From assembly GCF_010993775.1 (NCBI RefSeq), contig NZ_WOTO01000024.1, positions 56,072 to 120,071 on the forward strand: 64,000 nucleotides of DNA, read 5' to 3'. A program made the translations under genes and the position numbers. This DNA is from Fodinicola feengrottensis (GTDB lineage: Bacteria > Actinomycetota > Actinomycetes > Mycobacteriales > HKI-0501). Shown here in pieces: positions 29,429 to 39,651 of this stretch; positions within the stretch are counted from its first letter, which is position 1; every line of letters begins with the position of its first letter. The notes beneath the pieces were generated by a model that worked only from the letters and a program-made list of their open reading frames with translations, was not told where the DNA came from and did not search any database.

Positions 29429-30343
29429 TCAATCTTGCGGTAGCCAGTCGGTGTTCGCGCCACAAAGGATGATGCATGGCAACGCGTTGTATAAGCGCGC
29501 GTTCAACCATGCTGCGAGAGGTGCCGCGGCGGCTGGTTCGACCGCGAGCCGATATTCCTCCCACAGATAATCGCGGGCTTCGATCAGCTCCTTATCGCTT
29601 ACCAGAAGAGACGTCGTCTTCTTGTTATTAAGCACCGCGAATGGCAATGCGCCCGTACGAGTGGCGCCCAGCGCGGAGGAAGCCACCGAGTCGACTGGAG
29701 AATCGATGGGTTCGCCGGCCTTCAATGCGCGGTGCAGCGCGCAACAGCCTTCCGGTTCCACGGCTACGGTCGTACGATCGCCAATCGCCACCGCGGTTCC
29801 GGCGGCGAGTCCGCCGCCGCCAACCGCCACATAAAAGGCGTCGACGCCCGGGAAGTCCTCGATGACCTCGGCGGCCGCGGTGCCTTGGCCGGCGATGACC
29901 GAAGGATCGTCGTAGGCGTGCACATAATGACTTCCCTGCGTACGCGCCTCAATAACGGCGGCCGCCGCTGCTTCGGCATAGGTCGAGCCGTGTCGTACGA
30001 GCCGGGCGCCGGCGGCTTCGATGCGCCGGGCCTTCGCGGTCGGCACTGTTTCCGGTACGTAGACGGTCACAGGCAGTGCGAGCAGCGCCGACGCGGTGGC
30101 TACCGCGAGGCCATGGTTTCCGCCGGAAGCAGTGATAACTCGGGCAGGACGCGCAGTCAGCAACGCGTTCAAGGCGCCCCGCAGTTTGAAGGATCCGCTG
30201 CGCTGCAGGTGTTCCAGCTTCAGGATCACTGGCCGCCCGTCGATTTCCACGCGCATTGCTGGAGTCCGTCGCGCGTACGGCCGGATCCGCTCGGCCGCCG
30301 CTGCCACGTCGGCCGCGGTGGGGACATTCACGCAAGTTGTCAT
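29429..30343 (-). CDS. Serine/threonine dehydratase family PLP enzyme
   Basis: Fold-type II PLP enzyme of 304 residues, intact. LEHLQRSGSFKLRGALNALL contains the Schiff-base lysine, VITASGGNHGLAVATASALL the substrate-carboxylate loop and VAVGGGGLAAGTAVAI the glycine-rich phosphate loop. The usual product would be 2-oxobutyrate from threonine or pyruvate from serine, with release of ammonia. Lacking the ACT-like regulatory domain of IlvA, it looks catabolic or broad-specificity; hydroxyectoine utilisation (EutB) and threo-hydroxyaspartate dehydratase are alternatives. It is divergent from a LysR regulator with 70 bases between, the usual arrangement for regulator-controlled catabolic genes. 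Confidence 0.85.
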   Translation of the reverse strand: MTTCVNVPTAADVAAAAERIRPYARRTPAMRVEIDGRPVILKLEHLQRSGSFKLRGALNALLTARPARVITASGGNHGLAVATASALLALPVTVYVPETVPTAKARRIEAAGARLVRHGSTYAEAAAAAVIEARTQGSHYVHAYDDPSVIAGQGTAAAEVIEDFPGVDAFYVAVGGGGLAAGTAVAIGDRTTVAVEPEGCCALHRALKAGEPIDSPVDSVASSALGATRTGALPFAVLNNKKTTSLLVSDKELIEARDYLWEEYRLAVEPAAAAPLAAWLNARLYNALPCIILCGANTDWLPQD

Positions 30344-30413
30344 GGACCCACCATGGAGGAAAACCAGCCATAATCGCTAGTGACGTTTCCTGGTCAGACA
30401 TTAGGAGCGCTTA

Positions 30414-31293
30414 ATGGACGTGGCCCGCCTGCGGGTGTTGGTAGAGGTGGCGCACGCGGGGTCGATCGCGGCGGCCGCGCAGCGGATGTCCTTCACACCG
30501 TCGGCGTTGTCGCAGCAGCTGGCGAAGCTGGAGCGTGAGGTGGGCTCGGCGCTGCTCGACCGTGGGCCTACCGGCGTCAGGCTGACATCTGCCGGTGAGG
30601 TGCTGGTCCAGCACGGCGAGCGGGTGATCGGCGAGCTGCGCGATGCGGAGGTGGCGGTCGCGGCGGCGGCCGGCAGGGCGCCGCAACGGCTCGCCATCGG
30701 TACGTTCGCGACCGCCGGCAAGACGCTCGTGCCGCGCGCGCTCGCGGCCCTACGCCGTCGCCATCCGGCCGCGGACCTGTCCCTGCTCGACCTCGAACCG
30801 CCGGCCGGCTATGGCCTGGTGACCTCCCGTGACCTGGATGTTCTCATCACCCATCGCTATCCGGGCGTGGCGCTGCCGGACGCGGCCGGCTTGCACCGGC
30901 AGCGGTTGCTGCTGGACCGGCTGCGGCTGACTGACGATGCCGGCCGGCCATCCGCGCGCGGGCAGTCGGAACCGCCTCGCCGACCTGGCCGGCGACCAGT
31001 GGATCTCCAGTGCCCGCGGAGTGGCGAACCGGACCTGCCTGCAGACGCTCGCCGGCGATCTGGCCTTGCACGTGGCGTACGAGACAACCGACTACGAGGT
31101 GATTCTGGAGCTGGTGGCGGCCGGGTTGGGCATCGCGCTGGTGCCGGCCAGCATTCTGGCCAGCCGCCGGGACAACCGGATCGCGGTCGGCGACCTGGTC
31201 GGCACTCGGGCCGCGCGAGAGGTCCACCTGGTGCACCGTAAGCGCCCGACTCCGCTGGTGGCCGACTTTATCGACCTCCTGCAGCCAAAGTGA
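30414..31293 (+). CDS. LysR-family transcriptional regulator
   Basis: DNA-binding regulator with an N-terminal winged helix: MDVARLRVLVEVAHAGSIAA, AAQRMSFTPSALSQQLAKLE and GPTGVRLTSAGEVLVQHGER are classic LysR. The ligand domain begins near residue 90 (RLAIGTFATAGKTLVPRALA) and ends with VAAGLGIALVPASILASRRD. One break near 30945 joins two frames, and the total is about 292 residues, normal. It probably controls the divergent dehydratase gene and itself; the 70-base gap includes AT-rich dyad-like sequence. Its 3' end overlaps the convergent kinase-like gene by 26 bases. Confidence 0.85.
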
Positions 31294-32305
31294 ACGCGAT
31301 CTCCTGCACCGGGTAGGGCGTTGCCCTGCTTCCTGACTGCAACTTCTTGAAAAACGTCATCATCACGTCGGCGATGGGCGCGTACCGCTGGATCAGCACA
31401 GCCACCGATTTCGGTACGTCGTCCAGGTTTCGGCCCTCGACGCAGTCGCGTAGAAAGGCTTGGTGGGCGCCCCACTCCACGCCGTGGAAGGTGGCGATCA
31501 GCCAGCGTACGAGATGGGTCATCGCGTAACACCAGTCATATGTCCGGTGGTCGTCGAAGAACTCCCGTTCAGCCGCGGAAAGGTCGAATCCAGTGCTGAT
31601 CGCCAACCCGAAGTCAGTGAAAAAGATCCGCTCACCGTCGGTGAGAATATTGCTGAAATGCGCGTCGAAATGCAACAGACCCCGCGACTCCATGAAGGAG
31701 ATGCCCGCGGCCAGTTCGCGTTCCACCATCTCGCAAGCCGCGTCCACCTGGCCGCTGGCCACTTGGATGGCAAGCCATTCGTCCAGCTGCTGTGGCAGAT
31801 ATTCCAGGAAAATCGCGACACACGCAGATGCGCCGCGAAGCCCTTCCAGTCGTTCGCCAATGGCCGCCGATCCGCCCCAATAGCCAACCGCCTTCTCGGT
31901 GTCGGCCAGATCATCGCGTAGCGGCGGCTGCGGATCGTCGGGCAGCACTCGCCAGTGGTACATCAGTGGGAATCCCTCGTACGCGCCGGAAAGCACCCAG
32001 TTGGTGGTCATCACATGGACGGCCAGCTCGCGCCAGACGCCGAAACCCGTCGACCCGATGCCGTATTGGTAGAAGGTCGGCAGCCGGTAGAAGTTAGCGG
32101 TGGAACGAAGATTCTCCGGCTGCCTGTCCAGATCCGTCAGTGGCACCTTCTTGACGAAAACCTGGACTCCTTCGACTTCCAGCGTCGCCCGGGCGCCTCC
32201 GATGCCACTGCCGGCCGGCGTGGCCCCAGCCACCAGCTCGGCGACCTGCCGATCACTGAGCAGTGCCAGATGGTTGGAAACGGCTCTGTACGAGGAAAGT
32301 CGCAT
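31268..32305 (-). CDS. Protein-kinase-fold protein of unknown target
   Basis: 345 residues in one frame. LEVEGVQVFVKKVPLTDLDR supplies the nucleotide-site lysine, GLLHFDAHFSNILTDGERI is the catalytic loop (HxDxxxxN type) and IFFTDFGLAIST the DFG motif. This makes a kinase-like fold closer to APH/lipopolysaccharide kinases than to classic Ser/Thr receptors. There is no transmembrane segment and no sensor domain. The N-terminus MRLSSYRAVSNHLALLSDRQ is conserved-looking in actinomycetes, to my memory. The neighbours (LysR, SulP transporter) give no direct substrate. Both overlaps are with convergent or independent genes, so it may be transcribed alone. Confidence 0.7.
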   Translation of the reverse strand: MRLSSYRAVSNHLALLSDRQVAELVAGATPAGSGIGGARATLEVEGVQVFVKKVPLTDLDRQPENLRSTANFYRLPTFYQYGIGSTGFGVWRELAVHVMTTNWVLSGAYEGFPLMYHWRVLPDDPQPPLRDDLADTEKAVGYWGGSAAIGERLEGLRGASACVAIFLEYLPQQLDEWLAIQVASGQVDAACEMVERELAAGISFMESRGLLHFDAHFSNILTDGERIFFTDFGLAISTGFDLSAAEREFFDDHRTYDWCYAMTHLVRWLIATFHGVEWGAHQAFLRDCVEGRNLDDVPKSVAVLIQRYAPIADVMMTFFKKLQSGSRATPYPVQEIAFTLAAGGR

Positions 32306-32327
32306 CGCCTCACGATAGCTTCCGCGG

Positions 32328-34579
32328 TCACCGAAGGGCAGTCATCGACGTCTCGATGGGACGGTTGATCGAGAGTGGAAGCTGTCGCCGGTCTGGTCGT
32401 CGAGCAAAAAACACCTCGGCGCCGTCGATATCGAAATAGAGACCGGCTAGCCGCAGCTGACCGGCCGCGACTTTCGTCCGTACGGTGGGATAAGTCAGCA
32501 AGTTGTCCAGCTGCTCACGGATGTTCACGTGACAGAGCCGCTCCACCGAATCCGAGTCGGGATCACCGGCGAGCCAGCGCTCCCGGCTGCTCGCCGCGTA
32601 GCCGAGCCAGTCCGACAGTGCGCTGGCCGGCCCGAGGTCGGCCGGATCGGATGGGCTCGCGAGCGCTTTCATAGCGCCACAACCGGAATGCCCGCAGACG
32701 GTGATCAGCCGTATGCCCAGCACTTCCACCGCGTACTCGATGGCGGCGCCCACCGACCGGTCCGCTGACCCGCAAGCCGGCACCAGGTTTCCGATGTTCC
32801 GCAACGTGAAAAGATCGCCGGGACCGCTCGCGGTGATCAGGTTCGGCACGATCCGCGAATCGGCGCAGGTAGGAAAAGCTGCGCGGGTCGCTGGCCTTCG
32901 CGGGCGAGTTTGCGCAAATACGGGTGCACCAGTCGGCGGGCCCGCCGATGGTAGTCGCGGGCGCCGACCATCAGCGGCTCCAGCTCGGCGGGCTGACCGT
33001 TCGTACGGGCGTCCGGCCGCTGGCTCTGCCAGGTCGACCAGGGCGCGAACCAGCGGGGCGACGGCGCTTTTTCGGCAGCGGGATGGGGAGGCGTGCCGCC
33101 CGCGGACGGGTGATACCAACGCTCGTGAATCTCGTCGATGTCCACGATTCCGCCGCGCCGCTGGTGGTCGAGCCGCCACGAATGCAACGCGTCGAAGGCC
33201 GCGTGGTCCATGAAATCCACGTAAAGATCGATGTCGACGGCCGCGCCCTCCGGGATTTCGGCCAGTTCGCGGGAAAGTCTCGGCACCGACAGGAAGGTCA
33301 GTGAGCCGGCCACTCGGACGTGCCAGCGTTCGCCGGACCGCTCGGTGTGGATGCTCGTACGCCCGAGCCGGCGCAGCGCGATCAGCACGGTGAGGCCGAC
33401 ACCGAGCAGCACGCCTTCGATCAGGTTGAGCGCGAGGACACCGACCACCGTCACCACGTAGACCGGCAGTTCGCGATGATGCCGCAGGTGCCGGATGTGT
33501 TTGATGTTGACCAACTGCAGGCCGATCACCACCAGCAGCCCGGCGAGTGCGGCGACCGGAATGCGCTCGATGTGGGCGGCCAGGAGGGCGACGGCCGCGA
33601 CGATCCAGACGCCGTGCAGGACAGCTGACACCCGCGAGCGTGCGCCCGCTTTTACGTTGGTGGAGCTGCGTACGATGACTCCGGTCACCGGATATCCGCC
33701 CAGTGCACCGGAAACCACGTTCGCGGTGCCCTGCCCGATCAGCTCGCGGTCAAGTTTCACCCGCGGCCCGTCGTGCAGTTTGTCCACCGCCACCGCCGAA
33801 AGCAACGATTCGACGCTGGCGACCAGGGCCACCGTGAACACCGCGAGGATGACACCCTGGATCTGTCCGGCGGCTGGCAGCTGTGGGAGCGCGAACGACT
33901 GCAACGGATGATCCGGCAGGCTGATCCGGGGCACGTCCCAACCAAGGACGGCCGCGGTCGCGGTCGGCACCGCCACCGCGATCAGCGCCGCCGGGATTTT
34001 CTGGACCATCGAGGGAAGTCGCGGCCATAGCAGCATCAGCGCGATCGCGGCCAGCCCGATCGCCGCGGTCAGCGGATTCGGGCGCAGGATTTCAGCGGGC
34101 ATTTCAAGGATATTCTCGATTGCCGAGCTCTGCGGCCGGGCGCCGAGCAGGACGTGCAGCTGCGCGAGCGCGATGGTCAGGCCGACGCCGGCGAGCATGC
34201 CGTGCACGATGGCGGGGGAGACGGCCAACGCCGTACGGGCCACCCGGACAGCGCCCAACCCGATCTGGATGAGCCCGGCCGCGAGCGTGATCAGGCAGGT
34301 CACGGCCCAGCCGTACTGCAGGTTGATCTCCGCCACGATCACCGTCAGCCCGGCCGCCGGCCCGCTGACCTGAACCACCGAGCCGCCCATCGCACCGGCC
34401 ACGATGCCGCCGACCGCGGCCGCGATCAACCCGGCCACCACCGGTGCGCCGGAGGCGACCGCGATGCCCAACGACAGTGGCAGGGCAATCAGGAAGACGA
34501 CCAGTGAGGCCGGTACGTCGTAGCGCAGAGCGCTCCTGACCTGGTCCTGCCATCCCGCCACGGTCGCGCTCGAAGTCAT
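32328..34579 (-). CDS. SulP anion transporter fused to beta-carbonic anhydrase
   Basis: The N-terminal ~400 residues are a SulP transporter with about 11-14 helices (LPLSLGIAVASGAPVVAGLI, VVQVSGPAAGLTVIVAEINL). A STAS segment follows (GAAVDIDLYVDFMDHAAFDA). The C-terminal domain is a beta-carbonic anhydrase: AFPTCADSRIVPNLI supplies the Cys and Asp-Arg ligands, and ITVCGHSGCGAMKALA the His and Cys ligands. Domains join across one frame break near 32870, giving about 750 residues, the size of known actinobacterial fusions. The hydratase may feed bicarbonate to the channel, or the protein may take up sulfate, given the APS kinase gene 250 bases away on the same strand. Bicarbonate is the common view for such fusions. 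Confidence 0.85.
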
Positions 34580-34827
34580 GGGGTAGGTCGCCTTCCCGTC
34601 GTTTCCGGCCGAAGACAGACGTGATGATCACGCCGCACGACAGGTCATACGGGACAGTCGATCCAAAAGTTCCCTTTACTCAAAATTGACGTACGCAACA
34701 CGTGAAACGGTCCACATAGTGAGAAGGTGGGATATATGGGACGAACAGTCTCACGTAATTATCCATTACTGTATCCGGTATCCAAACGCCTGTCGCTCCG
34801 CCACTTCGTCGATGCGGACAAAAGCGG

Positions 34828-36092
34828 CTACTGGGAGTGGGAGTCCAGGAGGGTCAGGACGGCGGTGATGGCGGCCTGTTCGGACATGGTGGACGTGTCA
34901 AGGGTGAGGTTGGCGTCGGTGGGGGCCTCGTACGGGTCGCTGATGCCGGTGAATTCCGGGATCAGGCCGGCTCGCGCCTTGGCGTACAGACCCTTGCGGT
35001 CACGCGCTTCGCAGACTTCCAGCGGCGTCGAGACGTGGATGAGCAGCAGCTCGCCGCCGGCCCCGGTCACCATCGCGCGGACCTCGGCGCGGGTAGCCGC
35101 ATAGGGCGCGATCGGCGCGCAGACCGCGATCCCGCCATGGCGGGCCACCTCGGCGGCGACGAAGCCGATCCGGCGGATGTTCAGGTCGCGGTCGGCGCGG
35201 CTGAAGGTCAGGCCCTGCGACAACATCCGGCGTACGACGTCGCCGTCGAGCATCGTGACCGTACGTCCGCCGCGCTCGTGTAACCGGTCGACCACGCCGC
35301 GGGCGACTGTCGACTTGCCGGAGCCGGACAGGCCGGTGAAGAAGATGACCAGCCCGCGCCGGTCCTTCGGTGGGTGGACCTGCCGGAGCTGCTCGGCGAC
35401 CGCCGCCGCCGATGCGATCTCGGCCGGGATTCGCGCACCCGCGGCCAGGAGTTTTTCCGCGGTGACAACCGTTTCCGTACGCCGCAGCCGGATCAGCGCG
35501 CAGCGCCGTAGTTCCGCGCCACCACCTCGGCCAGCGTCGGGTCGGGCAGCGGTATGACCACCAACTCGGCCGGCCCCGTCAGCTCGGCGACTCCGGCTCT
35601 TACGGCCCTGACCAGCGCTTCCTGCCCGTCTATCGCCGGCACCATCACTAACAACCGAGAAGCCTCGGAGGTGTCGAGAGAGAGAAGGTCATCGGTGAGG
35701 AGGGGGCGGTCGGCGAGTACGGCGATCGAGCCGGCTGGAAGCGCGACCTCGGCGGGCGTACGGCGCAGCGATAGAAAGGCGCCATAAGAGACAGGCCGCA
35801 ACGGCGTCAGCGGGCCGGCGAGGAAGCCGTCCCAGTGCTCGGTGACCGTCAGCAGTGCGACCGGCGCGCCCTCCGGGTCGCTGAGCTCGACCTGATCCCC
35901 AGCGTCGGCGGTGTCACCGGTGTCACCGGCGAGAGTGACCGGCGCCGGCCACGGCGTGCCGTCGGCGAGCGTGCCGTTGGCGGCCACGGCGAAAGCGTCG
36001 GCTCGCGACATGAAGCCGGTCAGCGGCGCGTACGCACCGGACATCAGCGACTCGGCATGGCCGAGCGCGGCCCCTTGCAGAGCGAGCCGCAC
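34828..36092 (-). CDS. cysC: Adenylyl-sulfate (APS) kinase with N-terminal ATP-sulfurylase-like PUA domain
   Basis: The N-terminal ~195 residues (ESLMSGAYAPLTGFMSRADA, PLLTDDLLSLDTSEASRLLV) resemble the PUA-like domain of ATP sulfurylase but lack its catalytic QxRNPxH and GRDHAG motifs. The C-terminal ~190 residues are APS kinase: FFTGLSGSGKSTVARGVVDR is the P-loop, MLDGDVVRRMLSQGLTFSRA the Asp-Gly and Arg contact region, and GLYAKARAGLIPEFTGISDP the lid with PYEAP. The halves lie in different frames joined near 35493, where an extra CG pair gives a premature stop. The product PAPS would serve sulfate assimilation or the sulfotransferase at 20680-21564. GTG 36092 lies one base past the MarR stop. 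Confidence 0.8.
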
Positions 36093-36093
36093 G

Positions 36094-36601
36094 TCAGCTC
36101 GCCTCGGCGCCGCGGGCGCGGTTCAGGCTGCGAAAACCGGGATGGACACCGGCGATGAGCCCCTGATCGTTGGCGAGCCGCCGCAGGGTAGCGATCAGCT
36201 CGGCACGTTCGGATTCGCTAAGAACGCCACAAATATCCTTTTCGTGTTCGGCGCCAACCCTCCCGATCTCGGCCAGCTTGCGCTTGCCCGCGGTCGTCAG
36301 CTCCAGCGCGTAGTTCCGTCGGTCCTTACTGCTGCGCACCCGCTCCACCAGTCCCTGGTCTTTCGAGATCGTCGACGAACGCGACCAGTCGGCTGGGCAG
36401 CAGGCCCAGCGTGGTGGCCACGGACTGCTGGCTCTGTCCAGGGGCCCGCGCGATCAAACCGAGGATGCCGACCTGCGGCGGAGTGAGGCCGATGGCCTGC
36501 ACCCGCTCGGCGAACTTGGACGCGCAGTGCGTTCCCAGCTGCGTGAGCAAGAATGCGGCGCCCATCGCAGGGGGGCCGCCGGGGGAGTCCGAAGTCGCCA
36601 T
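36094..36601 (-). CDS. MarR-family transcriptional regulator
   Basis: Winged-helix dimer of about 165 residues. GLTPPQVGILGLIARAPGQS, QQSVATTLGLLPSRLVAFVD is the helix-turn-helix, SSKDRRNYALELTTAGKRKL the wing, and the last helices (SESERAELIATLRRLANDQG) form the dimer interface. The break near 36360 joins two frames. It starts at ATG 36601 and runs divergently from a membrane-protein gene with 78 bases between, and it precedes the APS-kinase gene with one base between. Control of the divergent membrane protein and itself is the usual arrangement. The ligand is unknown. Confidence 0.85.
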
Positions 36602-36635
36602 GCTCTAACAGTAGCAACCCGCAATCGTTCGTGCT

Positions 36636-36648
36636 ATGAATGGTTCAT
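36636..36648. promoter_or_regulatory. Candidate MarR operator
   Basis: ATGAA-TGG-TTCAT is a perfect 5-base dyad centred between the divergent MarR and membrane-protein genes. Position and symmetry support it; binding is inferred. Confidence 0.4.
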
Positions 36649-36679
36649 CAAGAAAATCGTTTTTTCGAGAGGTGATCAA

Positions 36680-37387
36680 ATGTCCACCGAAACGTCCCCT
36701 CAACAGGCCACCGACCAACCCCGAGCGCTGCCTGGCCCGCCGCTTCTGACCGTCGGCATCGTGTTCGTGGTGCTCTTCCTGGCTGGTCTGATCGGGTCGA
36801 CCGTGGTTGCCGGTACGACGTTCCCGTCGCCGTTCGACGCCCCGAGCCGCATCCTGGGATATTTCACGCAGCACCAGAGCGCGACCCTGCTCGTCGGCTT
36901 CTTCCAGTTCGCCGCCGCGGTGCCGCTGATGTTGTTCACCGCGACGGTCTACGCGCGGCTAAGGCATTTCGGGGTCGCCGTCGCGGGATCGGTGATCGCG
37001 CTGACCGGCGGCTTGGCCGCCTCGGTCTTTCTGATGCTGTCCGGCATCCTGACCTGGCCGCTGGCCCGGCCGGAGGTGCTCGGTGACCCCGCTGTCGTAC
37101 GAGCGGTGCAGGACCTGTCGTTCCTCACCGGCGGTCCCGCGCACGTGGTCTTCTTCGGCCTCTTCATGGCCGGAGTTTCGGTGGTCGCGCTGTTCACTCG
37201 GATGCTGCCGCGCTGGGTGGCCATTCTCGGAGTGGTGCTGGCCGTCATCGCCGAGTTCTCCACGCTCAGCCTGGTCGTACCAGCACTGGCCATCCTGCTG
37301 CCGCTGGCCCGTTTCCCCGGTTTCGTCTGGCTGATCGCGGTCGGGGCGCTGCTGCCGCGCCAGTTCACCGTCCGGCGCGGACGCTAG
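36680..37387 (+). CDS. Polytopic membrane protein (DUF4386-like)
   Basis: 235 residues from ATG 36680, preceded by GAGAGG. Helices include LTVGIVFVVLFLAGLIGSTV, LLVGFFQFAAAVPLMLFTAT, GSVIALTGGLAASVFLMLSG, ILGVVLAVIAEFSTLSLVVP and LARFPGFVWLIAVGALL, so about six spans. The pattern and PSPFDAPSRILGYF segment recall DUF4386-type proteins of unknown role, but that is a weak match. Divergence from MarR with a dyad between them suggests that it is MarR-controlled, perhaps in stress or solute handling. Confidence 0.7.
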   Translation: MSTETSPQQATDQPRALPGPPLLTVGIVFVVLFLAGLIGSTVVAGTTFPSPFDAPSRILGYFTQHQSATLLVGFFQFAAAVPLMLFTATVYARLRHFGVAVAGSVIALTGGLAASVFLMLSGILTWPLARPEVLGDPAVVRAVQDLSFLTGGPAHVVFFGLFMAGVSVVALFTRMLPRWVAILGVVLAVIAEFSTLSLVVPALAILLPLARFPGFVWLIAVGALLPRQFTVRRGR

Positions 37388-37419
37388 ACTGACATTTCGT
37401 CGACACGGGGGTGGTGGAA

Positions 37420-37770
37420 ATGGCCGGAACTTCGGTGACTTTCGCGCGGACTGCGATGCGGGGAGAACTGCTGGTCGTGCTGGTCGGTGGATTGTTCCTG
37501 ATCCCGCTGCTGACCCTGATGTCCTTGACCTTCACTGACGTTTGTGCCGACAATCCGGGTCCGTTCCTCTGCCGGTCCGGCTCGATGCTGAACACCGCTG
37601 TTTTCGGCCCGGTGCTGGGGTGGTTCGCGGCTCTCGCGCTCGGTGTGTGGTGGGGGCAGCGGGTGCGGCGGGCCGGCGGCGGCCGCACCTGGTTGTTCGT
37701 CAGCCTGGCGGTTTTCGCCGCCGCGGTGACATCGGCCGTGGTCACCCTGACTTATCTGAACTCGCTTTAA
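37420..37770 (+). CDS. Small membrane protein, unknown
   Basis: 116 residues from ATG 37420 (MAGTSVTFARTAMRGELLVV), or 119 from GTG 37411, 32 bases after the previous gene. Three hydrophobic spans are visible (VVLVGGLFLIPLLTLMSLTF, NTAVFGPVLGWFAALALGVW, TWLFVSLAVFAAAVTSAVVT). An external loop has Cys pair VCADNPGPFLCRSG, likely a disulfide. No family recognised. Probably co-transcribed with the preceding membrane protein. Confidence 0.6.
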   Translation: MAGTSVTFARTAMRGELLVVLVGGLFLIPLLTLMSLTFTDVCADNPGPFLCRSGSMLNTAVFGPVLGWFAALALGVWWGQRVRRAGGGRTWLFVSLAVFAAAVTSAVVTLTYLNSL

Positions 37771-37785
37771 CACCAAGGCCTTGTA

Positions 37786-38042
37786 GTGTCATACACCCAT
37801 GGGGGATGGCTTTCCTGTCGGCAAGTGAGGGGAAGTCGTAGGTGTTGACTTTGTCGAGCTCTCCAGTCCGGTGCCATTCCCTGAACTTTGAATCCCGGCG
37901 AGGTCAACTCCACGAACAAGTTTCGCGTTGACTTGGTCGTCCACATCCACGCTGATTCCGGGTCGCTCCGCCGACTGGCATCCACAAGTCGGTCCAATTC
38001 CTCAAGCATTCCTGCCTGCGCGACTTCAGCTCCTTCACTCAC
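37786..38042 (-). pseudogene. ISAzo13-family transposase remnant
   Basis: The minus strand encodes GMLEELDRLVDASRRSDPES, then WMWTTKSTRNLFVELT, the start of ISAzo13-type transposases (RGDPESPLRWTTKSTRxLAEEL). After GFKV it jumps in a new frame to FREWHRTGELDKVNTYDFP and SLADRKAIPHG, which belong about 100 residues further on in that family (VNVHDFPxxxxGKAIPYG). An internal deletion and at least two frame shifts are therefore present. The catalytic acidic residues are missing, so the copy is dead. No terminal inverted repeats were found nearby. Confidence 0.75.
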
Positions 38043-38052
38043 CGGACTTGGG

Positions 38053-39316
38053 TTAGAACGGTGGTGGTGGGTATTCGTCGTTGGGTGTGACGTCGTACGT
38101 GCGTCCGGTGGGGCTGGTCCAAAGGAAATGGCCCGGCGTTGGCTGGGTGACGGTCCAGCCGTGTTCTTTGATGTCGTTGTGGAATTTGCATGCTGGTCCG
38201 GTGCTGTCGTACGCGGTTTTGCCTTCCGGGTCGCGGAAGGGGGTGGTGTGGTCGAATTCGCAGGTCGCCGCCGGCCGGTTGCAGGCGGGTCCGCAGCATC
38301 GTTGGTCTCGGGCGTTGACCAGGTCGCGTAGCGCTTTGGTGGGGCGGTAGCGTGTACGGCCGTGGTCGATGACCACTCCGCTGACGGGGTCGGTGAGGAT
38401 TCGGTACCATTCGCTGTTCTGGTCGCCGGCGAGTTCGCGGGCGCGTTGCGCGGTCATCGGCCCGTATCCACTGAGGATCGCGGGGTTGTCGTCCAGGCCC
38501 ATCAAGGTGGTGGCGTCGACGCGGAGTTCGATTTTGGTGCGTACGTTGCTCGGCACACCCAGACAAAGGTCGGTAAGAGCGTCGGCGCGGAGCGCGTCCA
38601 TGGTGCGGGACTCGTCTTTGGCTTTAAGCTTGCGAGCGATCGCGTCGATAAGACGGTAGATCGCCTCCGCTGATTCGGCGGGCAGGAAAGCGCCCAGCAG
38701 AGCCATGCCGTCTTCGCAGGGGGTTGTTTTTCTACTCGCCTCTCGGCGACCAGTTTCTTGCGGCGGGCTTCGGCAGCGGCTGGGTCGATTTTGATGACCT
38801 CTCTCGCCGTGCCCGGTCTCGGATCGATCGAGGCGTCTTGGAGTCGGCACCGGGCAGGACCTTTTCTTCGACTTTCTGTGCGTCTTCGGGTGTGAGGTGG
38901 CCGACTTGGTCCGCGAACGTGAATGCCTTGCGCAGGTCAAGGTGACCGTGAGACATCCCCGTCATGGTGCCGGGGAGTTCGTGGACGAGTTGGTACGCCA
39001 AATTCAGCCGCTTCTGGGCCGCGGGCACGCTCCAGGTCAGCATTGCGGCGATTTCACCGGCCGCGTATTTGGAGAATGGTGCGCCGACGGCTGGGCGGGC
39101 GTTGGTGAAGCGGTCCATGAACCGCATCTGCATCGCCTGGGTATACGAAATCACCTTGTCCAGTGTCTCGACCGCGGCCAGCGCGGTGTCAGCGTCGGCT
39201 CGGCCGTACCTGTCGAGTTCTTCCAACATGGACAAGGGAACTCCGCTGGGTGGCATGGTGCGCCATGGTTGTTTGTTGGGGTCGGTGAATTCCGGTCGCC
39301 GTCGTTTTCTGCTCAT
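38053..39316 (-). CDS. DUF222-HNH (13E12-like) endonuclease-domain protein
   Basis: Typical actinobacterial repeat-family protein. The DUF222 domain (ETLDKVISYTQAMQMRFMDR, LTWSVPAAQKRLNLAYQLVH, HLDLRKAFTFADQVGHL) covers roughly residues 40-250. The C-terminal HNH domain is RDLVNARDQRCCGPACNRPA, then TCEFDHTTPFRD and GPACKFHNDIKEHG, with zinc Cys pairs and the catalytic His. The break near 38730 to 38900 joins two frames. Its role is unproven; members are often associated with mobile DNA. The ISAzo13 remnant ends 10 bases past its stop, in line with local rearrangement. Confidence 0.8.
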
Positions 39317-39577
39317 AACCCGATTTTACTGGCTGCCACCGACAGTCGGGGACGCTGATTTCGTTTCGTGGATAAGAAAGCCGCCTGTGGAAAAGGGCTA
39401 CTTATTGCGAAGCGCGCGCTCTGCTAACCAAAGCCGAGTGAGGCGTTGGTGGCTACGGTGAACAACTAGTCGACGTTGAGTACGCCGGCTTGCCGAGTTG
39501 GTCGTGCTTGACGTTTTTCGGTCCCATTTGTCAGGATTGAACTCTGGTGAGTGGGAGAGAGCAGCCAAGCGCCAACT
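39317..39577. other. Intergenic stretch without recognised features
   Basis: Between the DUF222-HNH gene start and the terminator of the next gene, 261 bases of moderate GC hold no credible open frame. It presumably contains the promoter of the HNH gene; no clear -10/-35 pair was found. Confidence 0.5.
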
Positions 39578-39619
39578 ACGACGATGCCGCATTTCCGTCC
39601 GGGACTGCGGCATCGTCGT
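39578..39619 (-). terminator. Hairpin downstream of the small secreted-protein gene
   Basis: ACGACGATGCCGCA and TGCGGCATCGTCGT form a perfect 14-base stem with a 14-base loop, 33 bases past the stop at 39652. The U-run is absent, so the terminator call is from position and stability. Confidence 0.65.
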
Positions 39620-39651
39620 TCTGGTCAGGTATATACGTCCGCCGCGCCGAT

